A stretch of 64,000 nt of DNA, taken from the NCBI RefSeq assembly GCF_023935105.1, contig NZ_CP096040.1, positions 1,984,001 through 2,048,000 on the forward strand. The letters run 5' to 3'. Below, one piece after another: positions 8,988 through 22,218 of this stretch. The notes under the pieces were generated by a model that was given only the letters and a program-made list of their open reading frames with translations, was not told where the DNA came from and did not search any database. The stretch is from Caulobacter segnis (GTDB lineage: Bacteria > Pseudomonadota > Alphaproteobacteria > Caulobacterales > Caulobacteraceae). The position numbers and the translations under genes are program-made. The number at the start of each line of letters is the position of its first letter. Within the stretch, counting starts at the first letter, position 1.

Positions 8988-9938
8988 ATGCGTTGGCCCC
9001 TCATTCGCTACATCCCGCGCTCGACCCACTACCAGTTCGTGCGCTGGGCGCCCGTCGCGGCCATCTTCTCGGCGGTCCTGATCGTCGGCTCGATCGCCTC
9101 GCTGTTCATCCAGGGCTTGAACCTGGGCATCGACTTCAAGGGCGGCAACGCGCTGGAAATCGTCCGGGCCCAGGCCGTATCGCAGTCCGAGCTGCGGACG
9201 GCGATGGACCAGATCGGCGTCCATGACGCCCAGGTCCAGCCGTTCACCAGCCAGCCGAACTCGGCGATGATCAAGTTCCTGCCGGCGAAGGGCGAAAGCC
9301 CCAGCGCCGCCTCGGCCCATGTCGAGGCCGAGCTGGTCAAGCGCTTCCCCGACCTGAAGGTGACCAGCCGCTCGCAGGTCGGCGCAAAGGTCTCGGGCGA
9401 GCTGCTGCTGTCGGGCTTCAAGGCCCTGGCCGTCGCTCTGCTGCTGACCCTGGGCTACATCTGGTTCCGCTTCGGCCTTTCGTACGGCACGGGCGCGGTC
9501 GTGGCCGTGATCCACGACATCGTCCTGACCCTGGGCCTGTTGTCGGTGGTGCACATCGAGTTCTCGATGACCGAGATCGCGGCCCTGCTGACGGTCATCG
9601 GCTATTCGATGAACGAGAAGGTCATCACCTTCGACCGTCTGAAAGAGAACCTGCGCAAGTACAAGACGACGCCGCTGCGCGACATCATCGACCTGTCGGA
9701 GAACGAGCGTCTGTCGCGGACGATCATCACCGGCACCACGGCCCTGCTGGCCCTGGGCGGCACGATGGCGTTCGGCGGCCCGGTGCTGTTCCCGCTGGTC
9801 ACGACCATGATCTTCGGCATCGTCATCGGCACCTATTCGTCGATCTACATCGCCCTGCCGATGATCCTGATCTGGGGCGTCAAGCGCGGCGACGAGGAAG
9901 CCACGCCGATCAAGCTCGGCGCGGCCTCGCGGCCCTGA
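8988..9938 (+). CDS. secF: Protein translocase subunit SecF
   Basis: Partner of SecD in the SecDF-YajC complex. The 316-residue protein has an N-terminal helix, the conserved LNLGIDFKGGNALEI at the start of its periplasmic domain, and five C-terminal helices with IGYSMNEKVITFDRLKEN, the SecF counterpart of the SecD motif. ATG follows a GGAG SD. Its TGA overlaps the next ATG (TGATG), coupling it to the Mth938-like gene. Confidence 0.96.
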   Translation: MRWPLIRYIPRSTHYQFVRWAPVAAIFSAVLIVGSIASLFIQGLNLGIDFKGGNALEIVRAQAVSQSELRTAMDQIGVHDAQVQPFTSQPNSAMIKFLPAKGESPSAASAHVEAELVKRFPDLKVTSRSQVGAKVSGELLLSGFKALAVALLLTLGYIWFRFGLSYGTGAVVAVIHDIVLTLGLLSVVHIEFSMTEIAALLTVIGYSMNEKVITFDRLKENLRKYKTTPLRDIIDLSENERLSRTIITGTTALLALGGTMAFGGPVLFPLVTTMIFGIVIGTYSSIYIALPMILIWGVKRGDEEATPIKLGAASRP

Positions 9939-10291
9939 TGCGTCAGCCGCCGTCCATCGACGCCTGGGGCGGCGGCGGCTTTCGGGTCGCCGGCGACTGG
10001 CGGCCCGGCTCGCTGCTGATCCTCGACGACCAGCCGCGGGACTGGGGTGTGACCGCCCTGGCCGACCTCAAGCCCGAGGACTTCGCCGAGGTTCTCGCGG
10101 CCGGCGCGGCGGTGGAGTTCATCCTGTTGGGCACGGGCCTGGTCAACGCCTTGCCGCCGCGCCCCGTGCGCGACGCGCTTAAGGCCGCCGGCGTGGGCCT
10201 GGAGTTCATGAGCACCGAGGCGGCCGCCCGCACCTACAACGTCCTGGCCAGCGAGGGCCGGCGAATGGCGGCGGCGCTGATCGCGGTCTGA
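9938..10291 (+). CDS. Mth938-like domain protein (DUF498)
   Basis: A 117-residue cytosolic protein with the Mth938/NDUFAF3-like fold pattern: a beta-strand-rich start (WGGGGFRVAGDW), a central VEFILLGTGLVNALPPRPV and a C-terminal EFMSTEAAARTYNVLASEGRRMAAALI. The eukaryotic relative NDUFAF3 assists complex I assembly; the bacterial role is not established. Notably, a second gene related to a complex I assembly factor (NDUFAF6-like, 11118) lies 0.8 kb downstream. Start overlaps the secF stop by 1 nt. Confidence 0.88.
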   Translation: MRQPPSIDAWGGGGFRVAGDWRPGSLLILDDQPRDWGVTALADLKPEDFAEVLAAGAAVEFILLGTGLVNALPPRPVRDALKAAGVGLEFMSTEAAARTYNVLASEGRRMAAALIAV

Positions 10292-10295
10292 TCTT

Positions 10296-10328
10296 CAGGC
10301 CGCGCCTGGACCTCAGGCGCGAGGCCTG
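10296..10328 (+). terminator. Strong hairpin after the sec operon
   Basis: Inner 7-bp stem (GCGCCTG 10302-10308 with CAGGCGC 10314-10320) is extended by an outer 6-bp stem (CAGGCC 10296-10301 with GGCCTG 10323-10328) across a 2-nt bulge. No T-run follows, so factor-independent termination is uncertain; it could instead stabilise the 3' end of the mRNA. Confidence 0.4.
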
Positions 10329-10431
10329 GGGAGGTGAACGCGGAATACCTGCGTTTGCTCAAAGCTTTACCGACTCCGCGAAACACCCCATGGTCCCTCC
10401 TCAAGGAAAGAGGGATCCGAGGGGGAAACCG

Positions 10432-11046
10432 ATGTCTGGACTGCTTTCGAACTTCCGCAACACCATCATCGTCAGCGTCATCCTGGCCCTGGTGATCGTC
10501 GTCGGCTACGGGCACAGCCCGCACGGCCATGACAGCAGCTACTTCCAGGCCATCTTCCGGCTGCTGCACGTCTGGTTCGGCATCCTGTGGATCGGGCTGC
10601 TGTACTATTTCAACTTCGTGCAGATCCGGGTGATGCCGCAGATCCCGGCCGAGCTGAAGCCGGCGGTCAGCAAGTACATCGCGCCGGAAGCCCTGTTCTG
10701 GTTCCGCTGGGCGGCGTTGTTCACCTGGGTGATGGGCGTGATCCTGGCCTTCAGCCGCGGCTACCTTCTGGAAGCGGCGACCCTGGGCCTGGCCGGCGGC
10801 TACACGCCCGGCGTCGACATGGGCTTCACCTTCATCGGCACGGGCATGTGGCTGGCCACGGTGATGTTCTTCAATGTCTGGGTCTTCATCTGGCCGAACC
10901 AGAAGATCGCCCTGGGCATGGTCGAGGCCGACGCCGACGCCAAGGCCAAGGCGGCCAAGACGGCGATGCTGTTCTCGCGCACCAACACCCTGCTCAGCAT
11001 CCCGATGCTGGCGACCATGGCGATGAACCAGACGCTGTTCGGCTAA
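10432..11046 (+). CDS. PuuD-like membrane protein (urate hydroxylase N-terminal family)
   Basis: A 204-residue integral membrane protein with about five helices. It matches the membrane half of urate hydroxylase PuuD, which has helices such as IFRLLHVWFGILWIGLLYYF and FWFRWAALFTWVMGVILAFS and a WLATVMFFNVWVFIWPNQK segment. Full-length PuuD carries a C-terminal cytochrome c domain; it is absent here. No purine-degradation genes are nearby, so urate activity is unsupported. ATG at 10432 follows a purine-rich GAGGGGGAAA SD. A strong terminator follows. Confidence 0.8.
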   Translation: MSGLLSNFRNTIIVSVILALVIVVGYGHSPHGHDSSYFQAIFRLLHVWFGILWIGLLYYFNFVQIRVMPQIPAELKPAVSKYIAPEALFWFRWAALFTWVMGVILAFSRGYLLEAATLGLAGGYTPGVDMGFTFIGTGMWLATVMFFNVWVFIWPNQKIALGMVEADADAKAKAAKTAMLFSRTNTLLSIPMLATMAMNQTLFG

Positions 11047-11072
11047 ACACCGCCGCGAATTCGTGTAAGGGG

Positions 11073-11100
11073 AGGGCCCGTCATCTCGACGGGCCCTTTT
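11073..11100 (+). terminator. Intrinsic terminator after the PuuD-like gene
   Basis: Perfect 10-bp stem (AGGGCCCGTC 11073-11082, GACGGGCCCT 11088-11097) with a 5-nt loop and a T-run at 11097-11100. Confidence 0.85.
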
Positions 11101-11117
11101 CCGTGTTCCGAAGACCC

Positions 11118-11830
11118 ATGGCCGACACCGAAACCCTCGACGACCTCGTCCGCCGCGTCGATCCCGACCGCTGGCTGGCCAGCCGGTTCATCGGCGACGC
11201 CGCCGCCCGCACCGACGTCATCGCGCTCTACGCCATGAACTACGAACTGGCCCGGGTGGCCGGCGGGGTCTCCAACGCCCTGATGGGCGAGATCCGCCTG
11301 ACCTGGTGGCGCGAGGCGATGGAGGAGATCGCGGCCGGCAAGGCTCCGCGCAAGCATCCCAATGTCGAGGCGCTGGCCGCCTCGGGCTTCGACCCGAACG
11401 CCCTGGCCACCCTGGCTGACGCCCGCTTCACCGACCTGGACGCGGGGCCGCTGAAGGACGAGGCGGCGGTGCTGACCTATGTCGACGGCACGGCCGGCGC
11501 GCTGGCGGTGCTGGCCGCCCGGCGGCTGGACGCCAGCGCCGACCCGCACGCGGTCAAGGGCGCGGCGCGGGCCTGGGGGCTGTCGGGCCTGTGGCGGCTG
11601 AAGCAGGCGGGCCGCGACAGGCTGCCAGCGGACTGGACGCAAGCCGACGTGAAGCGCCGTGTCGAGCAGCAGCTGAAGGCCGCGCGCGGCGAGGTGAGGG
11701 GCTGCCCGTGGCGGCCTTCCCGGCCGTGGCCCCGGCGGCCCTGGCGCGGGCCTACATGGCTGGGCGCGAGATGGGCGAGCTGGAGAAGAAGGCGCGGCTG
11801 ACTTGGGCGGTGGCGACGGGGCGGCTGTAG
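11118..11830 (+). pseudogene. Squalene/phytoene synthase-family protein, frameshifted near 11699
   Basis: From ATG 11118 the frame encodes a trans-isoprenyl-synthase-like protein (LASRFIGDAAARTDVIALY, MNYELARVAGGVSN, LMGEIRLTWWREAMEE). This pattern is closest to the NDUFAF6-like branch linked to complex I assembly in mitochondria. At about residue 194 the frame turns into an Arg/Trp/Pro-rich tail ending at 11801. A sensible C-terminus (LPVAAFPAVAPAALARAYMAGREMGELEKKARL...) continues in the -1 frame to a TAG at 11828-11830. Joining at 11697-11700 (the AGGGG run) restores one ORF of about 237 aa, so one base is missing. It could be a true loss, a sequencing error or a slippage site. Listed as a pseudogene only because the frame is broken as given. 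Confidence 0.75.
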
Positions 11831-11848
11831 CCAAACCACCTCCGATTT

Positions 11849-11960
11849 CCCGGCGAAAGCCGGGACCCAGATCGTAGGGCTGGGCGGCGCATGCAGAAAC
11901 GCCCGCGATCCTGTCCGGAACGCGGGCGCTCTTGCATCTGGGCCCCGGCTTTCGCCGGGG
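11849..11960. repeat. Composite intergenic inverted repeat (nested palindromes)
   Basis: Outer arms 11849-11872 and 11936-11960 are 24-nt complements with one mismatch (core CGGCGAAAGCCGGGACCCAG). Each arm contains its own short hairpin (CCCGGC/GCCGGG). Inside, 11890-11907 and 11920-11937 form a second imperfect pair whose core is CGCCCGCG/CGCGGGCG. It fills the space between convergent genes and resembles REP/BIME-type extragenic elements. It may also terminate both transcripts. Confidence 0.65.
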
Positions 11961-11981
11961 AGACGGTTTAGGGGCAGGCGA

Positions 11982-14087
<2,106 letters not shown>

Positions 14088-14372
14088 GAAACCGAAATTC
14101 CCGGAAACGGTTATCCCTTTGGCGGCGGAGCCTAGTCCCGCTTTTGCCGGCCCGCTAGGGGAGCGAGGCAAGAGAATCCCGAGCACGGATCGCCGATCGG
14201 CGTTCTGTTTCGATGCATGCGCCTACGTAACAAAAATGTAATTAAGTCAGTCGCTTAGCGCGTAACAATCCGAAACAGGACTTGCTTTGCCGCGGCGCAG
14301 CATCCTTCTTACATGGTTAGTCGGGGCGATAGGATGGCCGTAGAGCCGTCCGTCCAACGATAAGGGTCTCTG

Positions 14373-15269
14373 GTGTCGGCTTCGGGTTATTTTCAGCACA
14401 CGGTCGCGGGACCGGTGATCTTCGCGGGGATCGGCCTGCACACCGGCGCGCACGTGCGCGTCGCGGTGCGCCCGGCGGCTCCCGACGCGGGCATCATCTT
14501 CGTGCGGACCGATGTGCACGACCGTGACAACCGCGTCCCCGTCACCGCCCAGGCGGTCTGCCAGACGCAATTGGGCACGGTGATCAACAACGGCGACGAC
14601 GTTCGCGTCTCGACCATCGAGCATCTGATGGCGGCCTTGGCGGCCCTGTCGATCGACAACTGCATCGTCGAGCTGGACGGTCCGGAAGTGCCGATCATGG
14701 ACGGCTCGTCCGAGCCCTTCGTCCAGATCCTGGACCGCGCCGGCCGCCGCAAGCAGGAGGCCGTCCGCCAGTACATCGAGATCCTGGCCCCGATCATGGT
14801 CGAGGAGGGCGACAAACGCGCCAGCCTGCTGCCGTCGGACCGCTTCGAGGTGGCCTTCGAGATCGCCTTCGGCAGCAAGGCCATCGGTCGCCAAGCCGTG
14901 GACCTGACCGTCGACGAGGAATCGTTCCGCGCCGAGCTGTCGGCCTGCCGCACCTTCGGCTTCGTCCGCGACGTCGAGGCCCTGCGCGCCATCGGCTTGG
15001 CCCGTGGCGGCTCGATGGACAACGCCGTGGTCATCGACGGCGATCGCGTGCTGAACCCGGAAGGCCTGCGCCGCCCGGACGAGTTCGTGCGCCACAAGGC
15101 GCTGGACGCCATCGGCGACCTCTACGTGCTGGGCAAGCCGATCCTCGGCCGTTTCGAAGGCTTTCTTGCCGGCCATGGCCTCAATAACGCCGTGGTTAGA
15201 GCGTTGCTGTCCCAGCCGCGCGCCTGGCGCCTGCGCGCTCTCGCGCCGGCCTTGGCTGAAGCGGTCTAG
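14373..15269 (+). CDS. lpxC: UDP-3-O-acyl-N-acetylglucosamine deacetylase LpxC
   Basis: Zinc enzyme for the committed step of lipid A synthesis. 298 aa, typical length. The N-terminus has the family start QHTVAGPVIFAGIGLHTG. The Zn ligand His is in STIEHLMAALAAL; the second His and the Asp are in FVRHKALDAIGDLYVLGKP. The GTG start at 14373 is the only start that keeps the conserved beginning. The 285-nt upstream region is shared with the divergent S9 peptidase; I could not identify a convincing promoter in it. Confidence 0.96.
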   Translation: MSASGYFQHTVAGPVIFAGIGLHTGAHVRVAVRPAAPDAGIIFVRTDVHDRDNRVPVTAQAVCQTQLGTVINNGDDVRVSTIEHLMAALAALSIDNCIVELDGPEVPIMDGSSEPFVQILDRAGRRKQEAVRQYIEILAPIMVEEGDKRASLLPSDRFEVAFEIAFGSKAIGRQAVDLTVDEESFRAELSACRTFGFVRDVEALRAIGLARGGSMDNAVVIDGDRVLNPEGLRRPDEFVRHKALDAIGDLYVLGKPILGRFEGFLAGHGLNNAVVRALLSQPRAWRLRALAPALAEAV

Positions 15270-15380
15270 GTAGCACTCCGAGAGTCGGGGCTCGGCGTTC
15301 GCATTTGCGCCTTTAGCGGCGTGGTGTAGAAGCCTTGCACGGCGCTGGGGCGCGCGTTTGCTTCGAAGGTGAGAGACTCC

Positions 15381-16298
15381 GTGCTTCGTAATTTCTCGGG
15401 ACGTTCGGCCGTCACTATCGCCGCTGTTCTCGCCGCCGTTTCGGTGGCGGGCTGCGCCGGCAAGTCCAAGAAGCCGACCCTCGCCTACGAAGAGCGCCCC
15501 GTCGAACTGCTGTATTCCACCGGCGCCGATCGCCTGGACCGCGGCAACTGGAACGAGGCCGTCGACTATTTCCGCGAGGTCGAGCGCCAGCACCCGTATT
15601 CGGAATGGTCGCGCCGCTCGATCCTGATGACCGGCTACGCCCACTACATGGGCAACCAGTACAACGACGCCATCGGCGACGCCGACCGGTTCATCTCGCT
15701 GTATCCTGGTAACCCGTCGGCCCAGTACGCCTTCTACCTGAAGGCCATCTGCTACTTCGAACAGATCGTCGACGTGAACCGCGACCAGGCCGCCACCGAG
15801 CAGGCCCTGGCGGCCCTGCGCGACGTCGTCCAGCGCTATCCGAACACCGAATACGCCACCGACTCGCGCCTGAAGATCGACATGGTCAACGACCAGCTGG
15901 CCGGCAAGGAAATGGCCATCGGTCGCTACTACCTGAAGAATGGCCAGACCCTGGCCGCGATCGGCCGCTTCAAGACCGTCATCGAGAAGCACCAGACCAC
16001 GTCGCACACGCCGGAAGCCCTGTTCCGCCTGGTCGAGGCCTATCTGACCCTGGGCCTGACCGAGGAAGCCAAGCGCAACGGCGCGGTCCTGGGCTACAAC
16101 TTCCCGGGCGATCGCTGGTACGCCGACGCCTACAAGCTCTTGAACGACAATGGCCTGCGTCCGGCCGTCGAGCCCCTGAAAGCCGGCGCCAAGCGCAACG
16201 CCCTCGAGCGCGCCCTGTCGCGCGACAAGAGCACGACCCTGGCGCCCCCCGGCGAAAAGAAAGCCAAGAAGGGCCTGATGGGCGTCCTAGGCATGTAG
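15381..16298 (+). CDS. bamD: Outer membrane assembly lipoprotein BamD
   Basis: Essential lipoprotein of the BAM complex that folds outer-membrane beta-barrels. About 305 aa. The N-terminus is a lipoprotein signal with lipobox VAGC, then tetratricopeptide-like repeats (LYSTGADRLDRGNWNEAVDY, REVERQHPYSEWSRRS, YAHYMGNQYNDAIGDADRF). The GTG at 15381 is preceded by AAGGTGAG at good spacing; a GTG at 15369 adds four residues and has no SD. A Lys-rich tail ends the protein. Follows lpxC, an arrangement seen in other alphaproteobacteria. Confidence 0.93.
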   Translation: MLRNFSGRSAVTIAAVLAAVSVAGCAGKSKKPTLAYEERPVELLYSTGADRLDRGNWNEAVDYFREVERQHPYSEWSRRSILMTGYAHYMGNQYNDAIGDADRFISLYPGNPSAQYAFYLKAICYFEQIVDVNRDQAATEQALAALRDVVQRYPNTEYATDSRLKIDMVNDQLAGKEMAIGRYYLKNGQTLAAIGRFKTVIEKHQTTSHTPEALFRLVEAYLTLGLTEEAKRNGAVLGYNFPGDRWYADAYKLLNDNGLRPAVEPLKAGAKRNALERALSRDKSTTLAPPGEKKAKKGLMGVLGM

Positions 16299-16393
16299 TC
16301 CCGACGGGGCCGACGACACTATCGGACGGCTGGTCCCGTTTCGTTCTACCTTTGCGCTTTCAAAAACCCTGATTCCCGGCGATCTTGCGCGTC

Positions 16394-18091
16394 ATGCTGA
16401 TCGGCCTCTCCATCCGTGACGTCGTGCTCATCGAGAGCCTGGATCTCGCCATCGGCGAGGGCCTGACCGCGCTGACTGGCGAAACCGGGGCGGGGAAGTC
16501 GATCATTCTCGACGCCCTGGGCCTAGCCACCGGCGCGCGCGCCGACGCCGGGCTGGTGCGGCGAGGAGCCGCCGGCCACGCCTCGGCCACGGCGATCTTC
16601 GCCCTGCCGGCCGACCATCCCGCCTTCGCTTATCTGGACGACAAGGGCCTGGACTACGTGCGGGACGAGGATCTCGTCCTGCGCCGCCAGCTGTCGCCGG
16701 ACGGTCGGTCCCGAGCCTTCGTCAACGACCAGGCGACCAGTGTCGGGGTGCTCAAGGACCTGGGCGGTCTGTTGCTGGAGGTTCACGGCCAGCACGAGAC
16801 CGTCGGCCTGCTTGATCCCAAGACCCACCGGGGCCTGCTCGACGCCTTCGGCGGCGTCAGCGTCGGGGCGGTCGCCGCGGCCTGGAGCGGCTGGCGCGCC
16901 GCGCGCGAGACGGCCGAGGGGCTGCGCGACCTGGCCGGCCGCGCCGCCGCCGAGACCGAAGAACTGACCCTGCGCCTCTCCGAGCTGGATCGCCTGGATC
17001 CCCGCGACGGCGAGGAGCAGAGCCTGGCCGAGGAGCGGGCCCTGTTGAGCTCGGCCGAAAAGGCCATGACCGACATCGCCGCCGCTCAGGACGCCCTTGA
17101 CGGCGACAGCCTGTCAGGACGTCTGGCCCAGGCCTATCGCGCCCTGGAACGGGCCCGCGACCGCGCCTTGCAGGCCGGGGCGCCGGCCGACGGCGCGGCC
17201 ATGACCCGCCTATCGGCCGCCTGCGAGGCCGTCGACCGCGCCATCGTCGAGGCGCAGGAAGCCAGCGCTACGATCGACGCCGTGGCCGAGACCTTCGAAT
17301 TCGATCCCGACCGTCTGGAAAAGGCCGAGGAGCGCCTGTTCGCTCTGCGCGGCATGGCCCGCAAGCTGAACGTGCTGGTCGAGGACCTGCCGGCCAAGCG
17401 CGCCGAGTTCGCCGCCCGCCTGCAGGCCATCGAGACCTCCGAGGACGCGCTGAAGGCCGCCGACAAGGCCGCCGCCGAGGCGCGGGAGGCCTATCTCTTC
17501 GCAGCGGAAGCCTTGTCGGCCGAGCGCCGCGCCGCCGGCGACGCCCTGGCCAAGGCGGTCGAGGCCGAGCTGGCCCCGCTGAAGCTGGAAAAGGCCAAGT
17601 TCCGCGTCGCCGTCGAGCCGCTAGCCGAGGATCGCGCCGGCCCGACGGGCCTGGACCGCATCGCCTTCGAGATCTCGACCAATCCCGGCGCGCCGTTCGG
17701 TCCGATGGAAGATATCGCCTCGGGCGGCGAGTTGGCCCGCTTCGCCCTGGCGCTGAAGGCCGCCCTGGCGGGACGCGGCGGCGGTCCGCAGCCGCTGATG
17801 ATCTTCGACGAGGTCGACCAGGGCGTCGGCGGGGCCGTGGCCGACGCGGTCGGCCTGCGTCTCAAGCGGCTGGCCGCCAACGCCCAGGTGCTGGTGGTCA
17901 CCCACTCGGCCCAGGTGGCGGCGCGCGGCGACGCCCATTGGCGGATTTCCAAGTCCGGCGACGACACCTCGACCCGGACCAAGGTCGAACCCCTGACCCC
18001 CGCCCAGCGCGAGGAAGAGATCGCCCGCATGCTGTCGGGCGCCGAGGTCACCGAGGCCGCGCGCGCGGCGGCGCGCGCCCTGATGGCCTGA
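16394..18091 (+). CDS. recN: DNA repair protein RecN
   Basis: SMC-like ATPase acting in double-strand-break repair. 565 aa. Walker A (LTGETGAGKSIILDAL) follows an N-terminal LSIRDVVLIESLDL. The middle is an Ala/Glu/Arg-rich coiled coil interrupted near residues 150-370. The C-terminal half has the signature SGGELARFALALKAAL, Walker B LMIFDEVDQGVGG and an ABC-type H-loop (VLVVTHSAQVAARGD). ATG 16394 preferred over TTG 16385. No evident SOS box in the short upstream region. Confidence 0.95.
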   Translation: MLIGLSIRDVVLIESLDLAIGEGLTALTGETGAGKSIILDALGLATGARADAGLVRRGAAGHASATAIFALPADHPAFAYLDDKGLDYVRDEDLVLRRQLSPDGRSRAFVNDQATSVGVLKDLGGLLLEVHGQHETVGLLDPKTHRGLLDAFGGVSVGAVAAAWSGWRAARETAEGLRDLAGRAAAETEELTLRLSELDRLDPRDGEEQSLAEERALLSSAEKAMTDIAAAQDALDGDSLSGRLAQAYRALERARDRALQAGAPADGAAMTRLSAACEAVDRAIVEAQEASATIDAVAETFEFDPDRLEKAEERLFALRGMARKLNVLVEDLPAKRAEFAARLQAIETSEDALKAADKAAAEAREAYLFAAEALSAERRAAGDALAKAVEAELAPLKLEKAKFRVAVEPLAEDRAGPTGLDRIAFEISTNPGAPFGPMEDIASGGELARFALALKAALAGRGGGPQPLMIFDEVDQGVGGAVADAVGLRLKRLAANAQVLVVTHSAQVAARGDAHWRISKSGDDTSTRTKVEPLTPAQREEEIARMLSGAEVTEAARAAARALMA

Positions 18092-18125
18092 TCCCGATCT
18101 CGCGCCGCCCCGGCGAGATTGCTAA

Positions 18126-21121
<2,996 letters not shown>

Positions 21122-21241
21122 GACGCTTCGCCGCAATCCGAAATCCCGCCTCGTTTTCGCCTTCGGCCTTGTCCTGACTGGAGCGATCGCGCAACGAGGG
21201 ACGTAAAACGCGCGTTGGAAACGCGCACTAGGGAGACATAC

Positions 21242-21658
21242 ATGCTTCGCACCGCCTTGATCGCCGCCGCCCTGACATTCGTCTCGGGCTCGGCCTTCGC
21301 CGCCGACGTCGCCGGCCTGTGGCAGACGCCCACCAATGGCGGCCAGGTCGAGATCACCCACTGCGGCAACAGTCTGTGCGGCAAGCTGGTGAGCTCGGAT
21401 CACATCCGCGCCAATCCCGCGCAGAAGGACGAGAAGAACAAGGACAAGGCCCAGCGCGGCCGGACCCTGAAGAACCTGCAGATGCTGTACGATTTCACCG
21501 GCGGCCCGACCAAGTGGACCGGCGGCAAGGTCTACAACCCCGACGACGGCGGCACCTATTCGGGCACGGTCGAACTGCTCAGCGACAACGAGCTGAAGCT
21601 GAAGGGCTGCATCGTCGCGCCGCTGTGCAAGACGCAGAAGTGGACGCGGTTGCGGTAG
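21242..21658 (+). CDS. DUF2147 secreted protein
   Basis: 138 aa with a signal peptide (residues 1-21, ending FAA-D) and a DUF2147 beta-barrel-like body: DVAGLWQTPTNGG, ITHCGNSLCGKLV, TGGKVYNPDDGGTYSG and a terminal GCIVAPLCKTQKWTRL. Four Cys could form two disulfides in the periplasm. GGGAG precedes the ATG. The family is common in alphaproteobacteria, sometimes beside stress or lipid genes; function unknown. Confidence 0.88.
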   Translation: MLRTALIAAALTFVSGSAFAADVAGLWQTPTNGGQVEITHCGNSLCGKLVSSDHIRANPAQKDEKNKDKAQRGRTLKNLQMLYDFTGGPTKWTGGKVYNPDDGGTYSGTVELLSDNELKLKGCIVAPLCKTQKWTRLR

Positions 21659-21661
21659 ATC

Positions 21662-22114
21662 TCAATCGCGCGCCGGTCCGATCCGGCGCGCGGTCTCGAC
21701 CAGACCGGTCATGATGTCGGCGGCTTGGCTCAGTTGCGCCAGATTGCGGCGTGAGATCGCGGCGATCACCGCCTCGCCGCGCGGGCGTAAGCTGATAGCC
21801 ACGCGCCGACGATCCGCCGCGAAAGGACGGCGCGACACCAGATCGCGCTCCACCAGTCGCTCCACCAGGCCGACGGCGCTGTGGTTCTTGATCAACAGGC
21901 TGTCGGCGAGTTCGCCAATCGACATGGGCTCTGGCCCGGGATGGCATTTCACGGCCAGCAGGGCCTGGTGTTGCTGCGTCGTCAGGCCGAGGTCGCGCGC
22001 GCCGGCCTCGCTGAACGCCAGGAATTCGCGGATCGCCCTGCGGAAGGCGCCCAGGGCCTGATAGTCCTCGGGGCCTAGATCCTGTTCGGCGGGGGCGGTT
22101 TTCAACTCGGCCAT
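21662..22114 (-). CDS. MarR-family transcriptional regulator
   Basis: 150-residue winged-helix repressor. Recognition region: LTTQQHQALLAVK, SIGELADSLLIKNHSAVGLVERLVERDLV, then the wing DRRRVAISLRPRGEAVIAAI. It is divergent from the ClC gene with 104 nt between starts. That region contains a perfect inverted repeat (22190-22206) that is a good operator candidate. The likely regulon is itself and the ClC transporter. Confidence 0.9.
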   Translation of the reverse strand: MAELKTAPAEQDLGPEDYQALGAFRRAIREFLAFSEAGARDLGLTTQQHQALLAVKCHPGPEPMSIGELADSLLIKNHSAVGLVERLVERDLVSRRPFAADRRRVAISLRPRGEAVIAAISRRNLAQLSQAADIMTGLVETARRIGPARD

Positions 22115-22189
22115 GACCGGTTCCGTATCACGTCAGCGCATGCCGCGCGCCGCCTCGATTGACGCGAGCGGGCGAGCGTTCTAGCAGAA

Positions 22190-22206
22190 ACATCGTATCA
22201 CGATGT
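22190..22206. promoter_or_regulatory. Candidate MarR operator
   Basis: Perfect inverted repeat ACATCG-TATCA-CGATGT, 12 nt upstream of the ClC start. A related half (GTATCACGT) lies at 22125-22133, just upstream of the marR start. MarR proteins typically bind 16-20-bp palindromes of this kind. Confidence 0.5.
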
Positions 22207-22218
22207 AATTGAGCGATC

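Noticed and set aside
14088..14372. CtrA-type or sigma-73 promoter between S9 peptidase and lpxC
   Set aside because: TTAA and TTAG halves are present near 14240-14260, but the spacing is 9 rather than 7; no convincing -35/-10.
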